DNA of 64,000 nucleotides from Acidobacteriota bacterium (GCA_015659035.1 DQNS01000004.1:36440-100439), one strand, 5' to 3'; counted from the first letter of the stretch, positions 1-11,514 are shown. Program-made: numbers and translations. Notes: generated by a model not told the origin, from the sequence alone.

Positions 1-2
1 TC

Positions 3-1517
3 CCGGTCGCGCTCTGGGCGCTGCTGGTAGTCGGGCCGCTCCTGCTGCTCGGGCTGCATGACAGCCTGCAGCGCGAGCACACCGTCCTGCGCAACTTCCC
101 TCTTCTCGGCCATGTGCGCTATCTGTTCGAGATGGTGCGGCCGGAGATCCAGCAGTACTTCATCGAGTCGAACACCGACGCCTTTCCGATCGAACGCGAG
201 TTCCGCAACATCGTCTATCAGCGGGCCAAAGGCGAGCTCGAGACGCAGCCGTTCGGCACCCAGCGCGACGTCTATCGCATCGGGTACGAGTGGGCGGCGC
301 ATTCGCTGGCGCCGGTCCCGCCGCTGGAGGAGCCGCCCCGCATCCCGGTCGGCGGCCCGGACTGCCGCCAACCTTACTCATGCTCGATGCTGAACATCTC
401 GGCGATGAGCTTCGGCGCCCTGTCCAGCCACGCCGTGCTGGCCCTGAACGCCGGCGCAAAGGCGGGCGGCTTCGCGCACAACACCGGCGAGGGCGGCCTC
501 TCGCCGTATCACCTCGGGCCGGGCGGTGACCTCATCTGGCAGATCGGCACCGGCTACTTCGGCTGCCGCACACCCGATGGCCGGTTCGACCCCGACCGGT
601 TCCGAGACCAGGCGGCGCACGACGCGGTGCGGATGATCGAGCTCAAGCTCTCGCAGGGCGCGAAACCGGGGCACGGGGGCGTGCTGCCGGGCCCGAAGGT
701 GTCGGAGGAGATCGCCGCGATTCGCGGGGTCACGCCGTGGCAAACGGTCATCTCGCCCCCGGCGCACTCGACGTTCTCGACGCCTGCGGGGCTCCTGGAA
801 TTCGTGGCCCGGCTCCGCGACCTGTCCGGCGGCAAACCGGTGGGGTTCAAGCTGTGCGTTGGGTACCGGGTCGAGTTCCTGGCCGTCTGCAAGGCGATGC
901 TCGACACCGGCATCACCCCGGACTTCATCACCGTGGACGGAGGCGAAGGCGGCACGGGCGCGGCGCCACTCGAGTTCGCGAACTCGTTAGGTATGCCCGC
1001 GCGCGACGGCTGGATGCTGGTCCACAACGCGTTGACGGGGCTGGGGCTGCGGGACCGCGTGACCGTGATCGCGTCCGGCAAGATCCTAACCGGCTTCCAC
1101 ATGGCCCGCGCGCTCGCCCTTGGCGCCGACCTGTGCCTCTCGGCGCGCGGGATGATGCTGGCCCTGGGCTGCATCCAGGCGTTACGCTGCAACTCGGGGC
1201 ACTGTCCCACCGGCATCACGACGCAGAACCCGGCACTCGTGTATGGTCTCGACGTCGGGGACAAGACGCCGCGGGTGACCCGGTTTCAGGCCGCCACGGT
1301 CGGAGGCCTGCTGGAGCTGCTGGGCGCGATGGGGCTGTCCCACCCACGAGAACTCGGCCCGCACCACGTCTTCCGGCGGGTCAGCGACTCTCACGTGCGC
1401 ACCTTCGCGCAGATCCACGAGTTCCTGCCCGAGGGAGCGCTGCTCGCCGACGGCGAGGGTGCCGAGTCGTGGCGTGACGACTGGCGGGCGGCTAGACTCC
1501 TTATTCAAGGAGTCTAG
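3..1517 (+). CDS. FMN-binding glutamate synthase family protein (GltB2-like), 5' truncated by window edge
   Basis: Open frame runs from the window edge (PVALWALLVVGPLLLLGLHDSLQREHTVLRNFPLLGHVRYLFEMVRPE...), so the track start at 114 is internal. Motifs SMSFGALSS, GGEGGTGAAPLEF, CNSGHCPTGITTQ are typical of the glutamate synthase FMN domain. Confidence 0.9.
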   Translation, partial: PVALWALLVVGPLLLLGLHDSLQREHTVLRNFPLLGHVRYLFEMVRPEIQQYFIESNTDAFPIEREFRNIVYQRAKGELETQPFGTQRDVYRIGYEWAAHSLAPVPPLEEPPRIPVGGPDCRQPYSCSMLNISAMSFGALSSHAVLALNAGAKAGGFAHNTGEGGLSPYHLGPGGDLIWQIGTGYFGCRTPDGRFDPDRFRDQAAHDAVRMIELKLSQGAKPGHGGVLPGPKVSEEIAAIRGVTPWQTVISPPAHSTFSTPAGLLEFVARLRDLSGGKPVGFKLCVGYRVEFLAVCKAMLDTGITPDFITVDGGEGGTGAAPLEFANSLGMPARDGWMLVHNALTGLGLRDRVTVIASGKILTGFHMARALALGADLCLSARGMMLALGCIQALRCNSGHCPTGITTQNPALVYGLDVGDKTPRVTRFQAATVGGLLELLGAMGLSHPRELGPHHVFRRVSDSHVRTFAQIHEFLPEGALLADGEGAESWRDDWRAARLLIQGV

Positions 1518-1518
1518 C
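1491..1518. terminator. Perfect 12-bp stem / 4-nt loop hairpin overlapping the stop codon; likely bidirectional terminator between convergent genes
   Basis: GCTAGACTCCTT attc AAGGAGTCTAGC; TAG stop at 1515-1517. Followed by a second stem GGCCCGT...ACGGGCC. Confidence 0.6.
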
Positions 1519-1581
1519 GGCCCGTACGTGGAACGGGCCCCACCCGTCCGAGGGCAGGGCCCACTAGATTGACGCCGAGTG

Positions 1582-2685
1582 CTATCTCGCCTCGCGCGCG
1601 TCCGCCTCCAGCAGCCGCGCGCCGCGGAGAATGCCGCCGAACGAGTAGTTCGCCTCGTGACAGGCGTACTCGTAGACCTTGTTCTCGCTCGCCGGCCAGA
1701 CATATTCGCCGCTCCAGGGCGCCGTCCAGACCGTCGGGTCGTCCACCGTGAACTGATACAGGAGGGTCTCGACGTCGATGCGGGTGAAGCGCTCCACGAC
1801 GTGCAGGTTCCGCGACGCCTGGCCGAGCGCCGGCATGTCCCGGAAGTTGGTGGTGTCGACCACCAGCGTGTCGCCTTCCCAGTGGCCCACCGAGTCGCCC
1901 AGCCAGCTCCGGATCTCGGGCGAGGCGTGCTCCTGGTTCATCCGGATGATGCGGGCCTCGTGGACCATCTCCACCTGGACCATCACCGTCTCTTCGGTCT
2001 GCACGATCCGCTTCAGGTTGTTGTAAAGGACCGGCAGCATCGGCGGTCCGGCGGTCGAGCCGAACCCCAGCAGACAGCGCTCGGAATGCGGACGCCGCTC
2101 GGGATTGTCATACGGACCGGGCGCGTTCAGATCGTCCTCGAGCCACCAGGCGGTGCCGGTGTTCGGGCGATAGAACGCCAGGAGCGAGGCACGTTGCGCC
2201 TGCGCTTCGGGTGTCGACGGCGGCTGCCGGCCGTTCGGCGGATCGGTGATGATCGACGTGCGCCACTGCCCGTCGATCTGGAACCCCGCGCTCCCGCGGT
2301 CCATCCAGAACGAGTTGTAGCCGCCGACGTTGCCGGCGGCGCCGCTCGACCCGTCTCCACCGACCGGCGGGGCTTCACGGGGCGGGCCGCTCTCCACGTT
2401 CCGCTCGTCGGGGATGTTGAAGATCCGCTCGAGCGAGCCCGCGCCGGCGGCCAGCGCCGCTGCTTCCTCTTCGGTCAAGACCAGCTTGTCGCCGAGGTCG
2501 ACGGGTCGCTGCAACGGGGTCAGGGTCGCGATGTCGTAGGTGCCCGACAGATCCGGACGGCCGTCGGCCGTGCGAGGGATGTCGGTGCCACCCTGCTGCG
2601 CCACCGCGGCCGGGGCCAGCATCGCGAGCGCGATCGAGAGAACACCGAGCATCACCGGAACTCGACTACTCATGAGTACCTCCAT
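1582..2685 (-). CDS. Secreted hypothetical protein with signal peptide
   Basis: MEVLMSSRVPVMLGVLSIALAMLAPAAVAQQ signal peptide; TADGRPDLSGTYD motif common in acidobacterial secreted proteins. Confidence 0.75.
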   Translation of the reverse strand: MEVLMSSRVPVMLGVLSIALAMLAPAAVAQQGGTDIPRTADGRPDLSGTYDIATLTPLQRPVDLGDKLVLTEEEAAALAAGAGSLERIFNIPDERNVESGPPREAPPVGGDGSSGAAGNVGGYNSFWMDRGSAGFQIDGQWRTSIITDPPNGRQPPSTPEAQAQRASLLAFYRPNTGTAWWLEDDLNAPGPYDNPERRPHSERCLLGFGSTAGPPMLPVLYNNLKRIVQTEETVMVQVEMVHEARIIRMNQEHASPEIRSWLGDSVGHWEGDTLVVDTTNFRDMPALGQASRNLHVVERFTRIDVETLLYQFTVDDPTVWTAPWSGEYVWPASENKVYEYACHEANYSFGGILRGARLLEADAREAR

Positions 2686-2835
2686 CAGGCACCTTCCACA
2701 GACGCGGGCCGGTCAAGTGGCCCACCTGCGCTGCCCAGAACATCGCGAATGCGCGGGGCGAGTGTACCCCGGATGCACGTCGCACGTCACGGTGGGAATG
2801 TTCGGACCACCGAGCACCGCGTCGGTGAGCGGCCC

Positions 2836-2928
2836 GTGTCCAAGGTGTTCTCCGTGGCGGAAGCAAAGGCGCACTTTTCCGATTGCCTTCGCGCGGCCGA
2901 GCAGGTTTCCGTCCACGGTGGAAGCTGA
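2836..2928 (+). pseudogene. Truncated Phd/YefM-type antitoxin N-terminus
   Basis: VSKVFSVAEAKAHFSDCLRAAEQVSVHGGS* matches the Phd-family N-terminal pattern (FSVAEAKAxFSxxLRxAE) and stops after ~30 aa. Confidence 0.6.
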
Positions 2929-3182
2929 CGCGTCACCGACCGCTGTTTTTCGACAGACTCGGCAACCCTGACTTCAGGAACCCGGACGAGCGACTCCTGG
3001 ACCGCGAGGCCGTTCTGCAGAGGGACGAAATGGCCGGCAAGATCGCTCGTGCGGGAGCCATCTACATGTTCGTGTTCGCGGTCCTAGCGGGGATCGACGC
3101 CCTGTTGAACTATCGATACTTCGTGCCCGGGTGGGCGATGCTGACCTGGCTCGCAGCCCTGTTCTCGTGGCGACAGTGGTAG
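2883..3182 (+). CDS. Small two-TM membrane protein
   Basis: ...AGKIARAGAIYMFVFAVLAGIDALLNYRYFVPGWAMLTWLAALFSWRQW; start uncertain (ATG at 3030 possible). Confidence 0.4.
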   Translation: MPSRGRAGFRPRWKLTRHRPLFFDRLGNPDFRNPDERLLDREAVLQRDEMAGKIARAGAIYMFVFAVLAGIDALLNYRYFVPGWAMLTWLAALFSWRQW

Positions 3183-3211
3183 CTGCTGAGGAACACCGAA
3201 TACTCGGGTAA

Positions 3212-4843
3212 TCATCGTTCCTGCATGTAGGGATAGCGATAGTCGCGCGCCGGGGTAAACGTTTCCTTGGTGGTGCGGGTACTGACCCAGCGAATCAGGT
3301 TCAGGAAGCTGCCCGCCTTGTCGTTGGTGCCCGACGCACGGGAGCCGCCGAACGGCTGCTGCCCGACAACGGCGCCGGTCGGCTTGTCGTTGATGTAGAA
3401 GTTCCCCGCCGCGTGCTGCAGCGTGTTGTGGGCCAGGTTGATCGCCTTCCGGTCCCGCCCGAAGATCGCCCCGGTCAAGGCATACGGCGACGTGGTGTCG
3501 CACAGCTCGAGTGTCTGCGCGTAGTCGCTGTCCTTGTAGACATGGACGGTCAGCACCGGACCGAACAGCTCCGTCTCCATCGTCGTATACCGGGGGTCGT
3601 GCGCCTGGATAATGGTCGGCGCGATGAAATACCCGGTGCGGTCGTCACAGGTGCCGCCACAGATAACATCCGCGCCGCTGTCGGTCCGCGCCGCCGCGAT
3701 GTAACCCTTGAGCTTGTCGAACGTCGCCTTGTCGATGACCGCGCCCATGAAGTTGGTGAAGTCGGCGATGTCCCCGTAGCGAATCGCCTCCACCTCGCTG
3801 CACAGCCGGTCGCGCAGACGGCTCCACAGACTCTCGGGGATGTAGGCGCGGCTCGCCGCGCTGCACTTCTGCCCCTGATACTCGAACGCGCCGCGGATCA
3901 GGTTGGCCGCCAGTTCGTCGGGGTCGGCCGAGGCATGGGCGAACACGAAGTCCTTGCCGCCGGTCTCACCGACGATCCGGGGATAGCTCTTGTAGCCGGC
4001 GATGTTGGCGCCGACGGTGCGCCACATGCCCTGGAACACCGCCGTGCTGCCGGTGAAGTGCACGCCCCCAAGGTCGGGATGCGCCATCGCCGGGTCGCCG
4101 ATCTCGCCACCGCTACCGGGCACCAGATTGATGACGCCGGCCGGCAGCCCAGCCTCCTCGAATAGCTGCATCAGGTAGTAGGCGGCGAAGACGGCGGTAG
4201 ACGCTGGTTTCCAGACCACGGTGTTCCCCATCAGCGCGGGACTGGTCGGGAGGTTTCCGGCGATCGACGTGAAGTTGAACGGCGTGGCCGCGAAGATGAA
4301 CCCTTCCAGCGCCCGGTACTCGACGTAGTTCCACATGCCGGGCGCGCTGGCAGGCTGCTGCGCGTAGATCTCCGGCAGATACGACGCATTGAACCGCCAG
4401 AAGTCGATCAGCTCGCAGGCGGCGTCGATCTCGGCCTGGAACGCCGTCTTGCTCTGGTTCAGCATCGTGGCGGCGTTCAGCACCTGACGATACCTGCCGG
4501 CCAGGAGCTCGGCCGCCTTCAGCCAGATCGCGGCGCGCGACTCCCACGGCATCGCGCTCCACTCGGCCCGGGCGTCGGCCGCGGCGGCGATCGCCTGGTT
4601 GACGGTCTCGGCGTTGCCCTTGTGATAGGTGGCCAGGCTCCGTCGGTGGTCGTGCGGAAGGATGCACGTGCCCAGGTCGCCGGTCGTCACATTCCGGCCA
4701 CCGATGATCAACGGGATCTCGATCGAGTCGGCGACGAACGTGTCGAGCTGCGCCCTGAGCGCGGCCTTCTCCGGGGACCCGGGCGCGTAATTCAGGACCG
4801 GTTCGTTGCGGGGCGCGGGGACCGTGACACGAGCGTTGTTCAT
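3212..4843 (-). CDS. pruA: L-glutamate gamma-semialdehyde dehydrogenase (1-pyrroline-5-carboxylate dehydrogenase)
   Basis: Aldehyde dehydrogenase motifs GETGGKDFVFAH and EYQGQKCSAASRAYIP; AAGGAGT RBS before ATG at 4843. Confidence 0.93.
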   Translation of the reverse strand: MNNARVTVPAPRNEPVLNYAPGSPEKAALRAQLDTFVADSIEIPLIIGGRNVTTGDLGTCILPHDHRRSLATYHKGNAETVNQAIAAAADARAEWSAMPWESRAAIWLKAAELLAGRYRQVLNAATMLNQSKTAFQAEIDAACELIDFWRFNASYLPEIYAQQPASAPGMWNYVEYRALEGFIFAATPFNFTSIAGNLPTSPALMGNTVVWKPASTAVFAAYYLMQLFEEAGLPAGVINLVPGSGGEIGDPAMAHPDLGGVHFTGSTAVFQGMWRTVGANIAGYKSYPRIVGETGGKDFVFAHASADPDELAANLIRGAFEYQGQKCSAASRAYIPESLWSRLRDRLCSEVEAIRYGDIADFTNFMGAVIDKATFDKLKGYIAAARTDSGADVICGGTCDDRTGYFIAPTIIQAHDPRYTTMETELFGPVLTVHVYKDSDYAQTLELCDTTSPYALTGAIFGRDRKAINLAHNTLQHAAGNFYINDKPTGAVVGQQPFGGSRASGTNDKAGSFLNLIRWVSTRTTKETFTPARDYRYPYMQER

Positions 4844-4957
4844 CGAGAAGACTCCTTTACCGGACATGGATAGCCAATGGACCGCGAAAGATCTATTCTC
4901 CCACAGGGGCGAGAATCACGCCGACCCCTGCCCGCATGGCATCTTCTGGAGGTTCTC

Positions 4958-5656
4958 ATGACACGTCTGTCTGGTGCGGCGCTCGTCGGTCTACTCCTCG
5001 CCGGCGCGGGACTCGCGTCCGCGCAGGACTACCCGCATGCGTATCCGCGGGACGGCGCGGAGCAACTCTTCGAGAACCACCGCGTCATCGTGTGGGAGGT
5101 CGTCTGGCACGACGGCGTGCCGCAGCCCTACCATCGTCATCGATACGACATGACCGGTGTGTTCCTGCGATGGGGGCCACTTCGGGTGACGCGGCTCGAC
5201 GGAACGTTCACCGACAGCGAAGTACCGTTCGAGCTCCCCAACGTATTTCTGCTGCAGAAGGGTGTGACCCACAAAGAGGAAAGCATCGGGTCACCCGACC
5301 GTCACGCCATCATGATCGACATGAAGGACACGTCCGACGTCCCGACCGATACGAGAACTGACATTCCGCCCGCGTTTCCCCACGCTGGCGCCGAGGAAGC
5401 ACTGGACCATGAGCGGGTCCGGGTCTGGGACGTCAGCTGGCCATCGGGACACTCTCTGCCGGTCCACGTACACCCCACCGACACCGTGCTCGTGTTTCTC
5501 GAGGGCGGTACGATCAGCACAACACGCGAAAACGGCGCCGAGAACACCACCACCTACAGCGAGAAAGATATCGCGTTCCTGCCGGCGGGCACGGCGCACA
5601 CCACACGTGTGGTGAACGGGTCGCCCCGGGTGATGTTCTACGAGCTGCAGGACTAG
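4958..5656 (+). CDS. Secreted cupin-domain protein
   Basis: MTRLSGAALVGLLLAGAGLASAQ signal peptide; two cupin-like repeats (HRHRYDMTGVFLRWG; LPVHVHPTDTVLVFLEGG); GGAGG RBS. Confidence 0.8.
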   Translation: MTRLSGAALVGLLLAGAGLASAQDYPHAYPRDGAEQLFENHRVIVWEVVWHDGVPQPYHRHRYDMTGVFLRWGPLRVTRLDGTFTDSEVPFELPNVFLLQKGVTHKEESIGSPDRHAIMIDMKDTSDVPTDTRTDIPPAFPHAGAEEALDHERVRVWDVSWPSGHSLPVHVHPTDTVLVFLEGGTISTTRENGAENTTTYSEKDIAFLPAGTAHTTRVVNGSPRVMFYELQD

Positions 5657-5722
5657 ACATCTCCTATGGGCGAGATCGTCACGCTTGAAGCACGTTTTTC
5701 GTCGCTCACCGGAGATGTCTAG
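5653..5722. repeat. 70-bp inverted-repeat element overlapping the cupin stop codon
   Basis: Left arm CTAGACATCTCC (5653-5664), right arm GGAGATGTCTAG (5711-5722), perfect 12-bp arms. TAG stop at 5654-5656 lies in the left arm. Confidence 0.6.
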
Positions 5723-5864
5723 CCCCGCGTAGCTGGGCCAAGCCTGGCAGCGAGGCGGGAGCCGACCCTCGTCTGGACGGTTTGAGGCGGAGCTTCGCTG
5801 CCAGCCCGATGTAAAAGCCCCTTGACCGACCGATTTGGTCCGAGATAGACTGAGAATTCGAAAC

Positions 5865-5879
5865 TGAGACTCAGTCTCA
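5865..5879. promoter_or_regulatory. Candidate Fur-like operator upstream of feoAB
   Basis: TGAGACT-C-AGTCTCA is a perfect 7-1-7 palindrome, the architecture of Fur boxes (compare TGAGAAT-C-ATTCTCA), ~60 bp upstream of the feoAB start. Confidence 0.5.
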
Positions 5880-5937
5880 CTTTTCACGACCACGCCATGG
5901 ATTCCCACTCCAATGGCGTCGAGGAGTTCTCCCCTCC

Positions 5938-8469
5938 GTGCACCAGGGCCTCCGCACCCTTGACCAGCTGCCGATCGGCACCAGCGCCGTCGTCCATCAT
6001 GTCGGCTGTGACCGGCCGATGGCACGCCGCCTCATGGAAATGGGACTGCTGCCCGGCACCCGGCTTGAAACGGTGCGCCGGGCGCCGCTCGGTGACCCGC
6101 TGAAGATCCGGCTGCGCGGCTACCTGCTGTCGCTCCGACTCGCCGACGCGGCGCATATCCAGCTGGTGCCGGAGGGCCGGACCGACATCGTGGAGGAGGC
6201 CGGCAACGGCGCCACCCCGTATCGCTTCGCAGCCCGCGAAGCCCGCGAAGCAAATGACGCGACCGACGCGGCACACACCACCCACGTACCACAGGTGCTG
6301 GTGGCCGGCAACGCCAACTCCGGAAAGACCACGGTGTTCAACGCACTGACCGGCGCCCGCGCGCAGGTCAGCAACTATCCCGGTGTCACGGTGACGCGGT
6401 CATCGCGGCGAGTCACGCTTCCCGACGGGTCAGGGGTCGAGATCGTCGATCTGCCTGGCACCTACAGCCTCAGCGCGCACTCGCCGGACGAGCAGGTCGC
6501 GGTCGACGAGGTGCTCGGCCGGCGCGGCGATCCGCCCGACGCGGTCATCGTCGTGGTTGACTCCGGCGCGCTCGAGCGGGGGCTCTACCTCGTGCTGCAG
6601 ATCGCCGAGACCGGTGTCCCGGTCATCGTGGCGCTCAACATGATTGACGAGGCGAGCGCCGGCGGCACCGACCTCGACGCGGCGCGGCTGGGCGTGTGGC
6701 TCGGCGCCACGGTGGTGCCGACCGTCGCCTCGAAAGGCATCGGACTCGATGAGCTCCGGGGCGCGATCGGCACGACGCTCGCCCTTGCGCCGCGCGCCGA
6801 CTCCGCCTGGGCCGGTCTGCCCACACAGGTCGAGCGCGAGGTCACCACGGTCACCCAAGCGCTGAGGGATGCCGGCTTCGGGAAGACCCCGGCGGCGCGC
6901 CGGTCCTGGGCGCTCTGGTCGCTGCTGTCGCTCGAAACCGATGACGGCGCGACCACCGGGCTCCCAGCCTCGGTCCGGCAGACGGTGCACACGATCCAAC
7001 AGGACGCCGTCGCGGCACAGCGCAGTCTCGACCACGAAATCATCGCCTCGCGGTATCGCTGGATCGAGACGGTGGTGGCCGACATCCGGACGGTGTCCCG
7101 CGAAGACACGCGCAAGTGGACCAGCCGGATCGACGGCATCCTGACGCAGCGTGTCTACGGGCTTGTGGCGTTCGCGGTGGTGATGGCGGTCCTCTTCGAG
7201 GCGTTGTTCACCTGGTCCGCGCCGTTGATCACCGGGATCGAAACCGCGACCGGGTGGTTGCAGAGCGGCGTGACCGCCGCACTGCCGCCCGGCATCCTGA
7301 GCGACCTGATGGTCGACGGGGTCATCGCCGGCGTCGGCAACGTCGTGGTCTTCGTGCCGCAGATCGGGATGCTCTTCTTCTTCATCGCGCTGCTCGAGGA
7401 CGTCGGATATCTCGCCCGGGTGGCGTTCGTCATCGACCGGTTGATGGGACGAGTGGGGCTGCATGGCAAGGCGTTCGTCCCGATGCTGTCAGGATTCGCG
7501 TGCGCTATTCCGGCGGTCATGGCAACCCGTACCATCGAGAGCCCGCGGGACCGGCTGATCACGATGCTGACGCTGCCCATGGTCTCCTGCAGCGCCCGGC
7601 TGCCGGTCTACGCGCTGGTCACGGCCGTGGTCTTCGCCGCCGACCAGCGGGTGTTCGGCATTCTCAGCGTGGGCGCCGTCGTCCTGTTCTCTATGTACGC
7701 TCTCTCGGTCGCTGCCACCCTCGGGGCTGCCGCAGTGCTGCGACGCACGGTGCTGCGCGGCCCGCGGGTGCCGCTGCTGCTGGAGCTGCCCCCGTACCGG
7801 GTACCGGTCTTAGGCAATGTGGTGACGGTGACCTGGCGGCGTGTGCGGAGGTTCCTCGAGGACGCCGGGACGATCATCCTCACCATGACCGTCATCCTGT
7901 GGGCGCTCCTGTCGTTCCCGCACAGCGCCGAGATCGACGCCCGGTTTGACACGTCGCGCACCCAGCTCTTTGCCACGACGACCGATGCCGGTGCGCGGGA
8001 GGTGGGGCTGGCCGAGCTGGACGGGCAGCAGGCGGGCGAGCAGCTCCGCTACAGCGTCGGTGGCCGGTTGGGCCGGGTCATCGAACCGGTCATCGAGCCG
8101 CTCGGCTTTGACTGGCGAATCGGGGTCGGCATCCTCGGCGCCTTCGCCGCGCGCGAGGTATTCGTGTCGACGCTGGGCATCGTCTTCGGCATCGAGGGGG
8201 CGGACGAGGAGAGCGTCAGCCTCCGCTCGTCGCTGCAGAATGCGCGGCAGGCCGACGGCTCGCCGCTGATGACCCCGCTCACCGGAGTCTCGTTGATGGT
8301 GTTCTTCGTACTGGCGTGCCAGTGCATGAGCACCCTCGTGGTCGTGCGCAAGGAATCGGGCACCTGGCGCTGGCCGGTGTTCATGTTCGCGTATATGTCG
8401 GTTCTGGCCTACGTCGCGTCGCTGACGGTCTATCAGGTCGGGTCCGTGCTCGGCTGGGGGGTCTCGTGA
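5938..8469 (+). CDS. feoB: FeoA-FeoB fusion, ferrous iron transporter
   Basis: N-terminal FeoA-like SH3 domain (MARRLMEMGLLPGTRLETVRRAPLGDPLKIRLRGY), then FeoB G1 GNANSGKTTVFNALTGARAQVSNYPGVTV, DLPGTYSL and gate-domain helices. Confidence 0.95.
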   Translation: MHQGLRTLDQLPIGTSAVVHHVGCDRPMARRLMEMGLLPGTRLETVRRAPLGDPLKIRLRGYLLSLRLADAAHIQLVPEGRTDIVEEAGNGATPYRFAAREAREANDATDAAHTTHVPQVLVAGNANSGKTTVFNALTGARAQVSNYPGVTVTRSSRRVTLPDGSGVEIVDLPGTYSLSAHSPDEQVAVDEVLGRRGDPPDAVIVVVDSGALERGLYLVLQIAETGVPVIVALNMIDEASAGGTDLDAARLGVWLGATVVPTVASKGIGLDELRGAIGTTLALAPRADSAWAGLPTQVEREVTTVTQALRDAGFGKTPAARRSWALWSLLSLETDDGATTGLPASVRQTVHTIQQDAVAAQRSLDHEIIASRYRWIETVVADIRTVSREDTRKWTSRIDGILTQRVYGLVAFAVVMAVLFEALFTWSAPLITGIETATGWLQSGVTAALPPGILSDLMVDGVIAGVGNVVVFVPQIGMLFFFIALLEDVGYLARVAFVIDRLMGRVGLHGKAFVPMLSGFACAIPAVMATRTIESPRDRLITMLTLPMVSCSARLPVYALVTAVVFAADQRVFGILSVGAVVLFSMYALSVAATLGAAAVLRRTVLRGPRVPLLLELPPYRVPVLGNVVTVTWRRVRRFLEDAGTIILTMTVILWALLSFPHSAEIDARFDTSRTQLFATTTDAGAREVGLAELDGQQAGEQLRYSVGGRLGRVIEPVIEPLGFDWRIGVGILGAFAAREVFVSTLGIVFGIEGADEESVSLRSSLQNARQADGSPLMTPLTGVSLMVFFVLACQCMSTLVVVRKESGTWRWPVFMFAYMSVLAYVASLTVYQVGSVLGWGVS

Positions 8470-8684
8470 TCTGGTTGAGTTGGCAGGAAGTCATCGTCGC
8501 GATCATCGTCGGGTGGGCCGTGGTGTCCCTGTATCGGCATCTGCGTGAGCTGGTCGGCAGCGCCGCGCCGGACGCGCAGGCCTCGTGTCACGGATGTGAT
8601 GACTGCGCCACCGAGACCGACACGGCACCTCCGCACCCGCCCGCGACTACTCCGCTCCATCCCCAGAGCACGCGCATTCACTGA
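8466..8684 (+). CDS. FeoB-associated Cys-rich small membrane protein
   Basis: GTGA overlap with feoB; single TM followed by CHGCDDC. Confidence 0.8.
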   Translation: MIWLSWQEVIVAIIVGWAVVSLYRHLRELVGSAAPDAQASCHGCDDCATETDTAPPHPPATTPLHPQSTRIH

Positions 8685-8692
8685 CACGCCAC

Positions 8693-9445
8693 TCACCGCC
8701 GGCTCTGCAGCTTGGCCAGCAGGCGCAGGATCTCCAGATAGAGCCAGACCAGGGTCACCAGCAGCCCGAACGCGCCGTACCACTCCATATACTTCGGCGC
8801 GCCGCGCTCGGCACCCTCCTCGATGAAGTCGAAGTCGAGCACGAGGTTGAGCGCCGCGATCACCACCACGAACAGGCTGAACAGGATGCCGAAGGTGCCG
8901 CTCGAATGGATGAGCGGCACGTTGATACCGACGAAGCCGAGGACGAAGCTCAGCAGATAGACGATGCCGATGCCGCCGGTGGCGGCGAACACGCCGAGCT
9001 TGAAATTCTCGGTCGCCCGAATGATCCCGCTGCGATAGGCGAACAGCAGCGCACCAAGCGTACCGAAGGTCAGGAAGACCGCTTGCGCGACGATGCCCGG
9101 GTAGCGCTGCTCGAACAGATACGAGATGCCACCCAGCGCCAGCCCTTCAAGCGCGGCGTAGAGCGGCGTCGTGTAGGGCGCCCACGTCTGCTTGAACACC
9201 GTCACGAGCGCCACGACGAACCCGCCGATGAAGCCGCCGACGACCAACCCCATCGGCAGGCCCTCGGCCGTGCCCCGGCCCCAGACATACATGGCGGCCA
9301 CGAACAAGATCGCCAGCGACATCGCCGTCTTGTTGACGGTGCCCCCGATGGTCATCGTCTCGTGACCGACGACCGACGGCACACGGGTGAAGGTGTCGGC
9401 GCGGAGCGCCGGGTTACCGGAACGCAACGCCAGATGGGCGGACAT
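8693..9445 (-). CDS. Bax inhibitor-1/YccA family membrane protein
   Basis: ~7 TM protein with N-terminal MSAHLALRSGNPALRADTF and C-terminal EWYGAFGLLVTLVWLYLEILRLLAKLQSRR. Confidence 0.88.
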   Translation of the reverse strand: MSAHLALRSGNPALRADTFTRVPSVVGHETMTIGGTVNKTAMSLAILFVAAMYVWGRGTAEGLPMGLVVGGFIGGFVVALVTVFKQTWAPYTTPLYAALEGLALGGISYLFEQRYPGIVAQAVFLTFGTLGALLFAYRSGIIRATENFKLGVFAATGGIGIVYLLSFVLGFVGINVPLIHSSGTFGILFSLFVVVIAALNLVLDFDFIEEGAERGAPKYMEWYGAFGLLVTLVWLYLEILRLLAKLQSRR

Positions 9446-9597
9446 CGCTTTTCTCCCCCAGTGTCAGTGCACCCGGTCTCGAGACCCCGTCCCCGTCATA
9501 ATAGGTGCCGAAATCGAACCACTGTGCCGGGACACGACCCCACTGTAGCGAACGACCGTCGGGGCCGCAAACGACCGACCACGGACCCGCCACCATC

Positions 9598-11514
<1,917 letters not shown>

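Noticed and set aside
1579-2835. N-terminal part of ORF 1579-2928
   Set aside because: Antisense to the secreted hypothetical gene; only the last ~30 codons (Phd-like) are meaningful.
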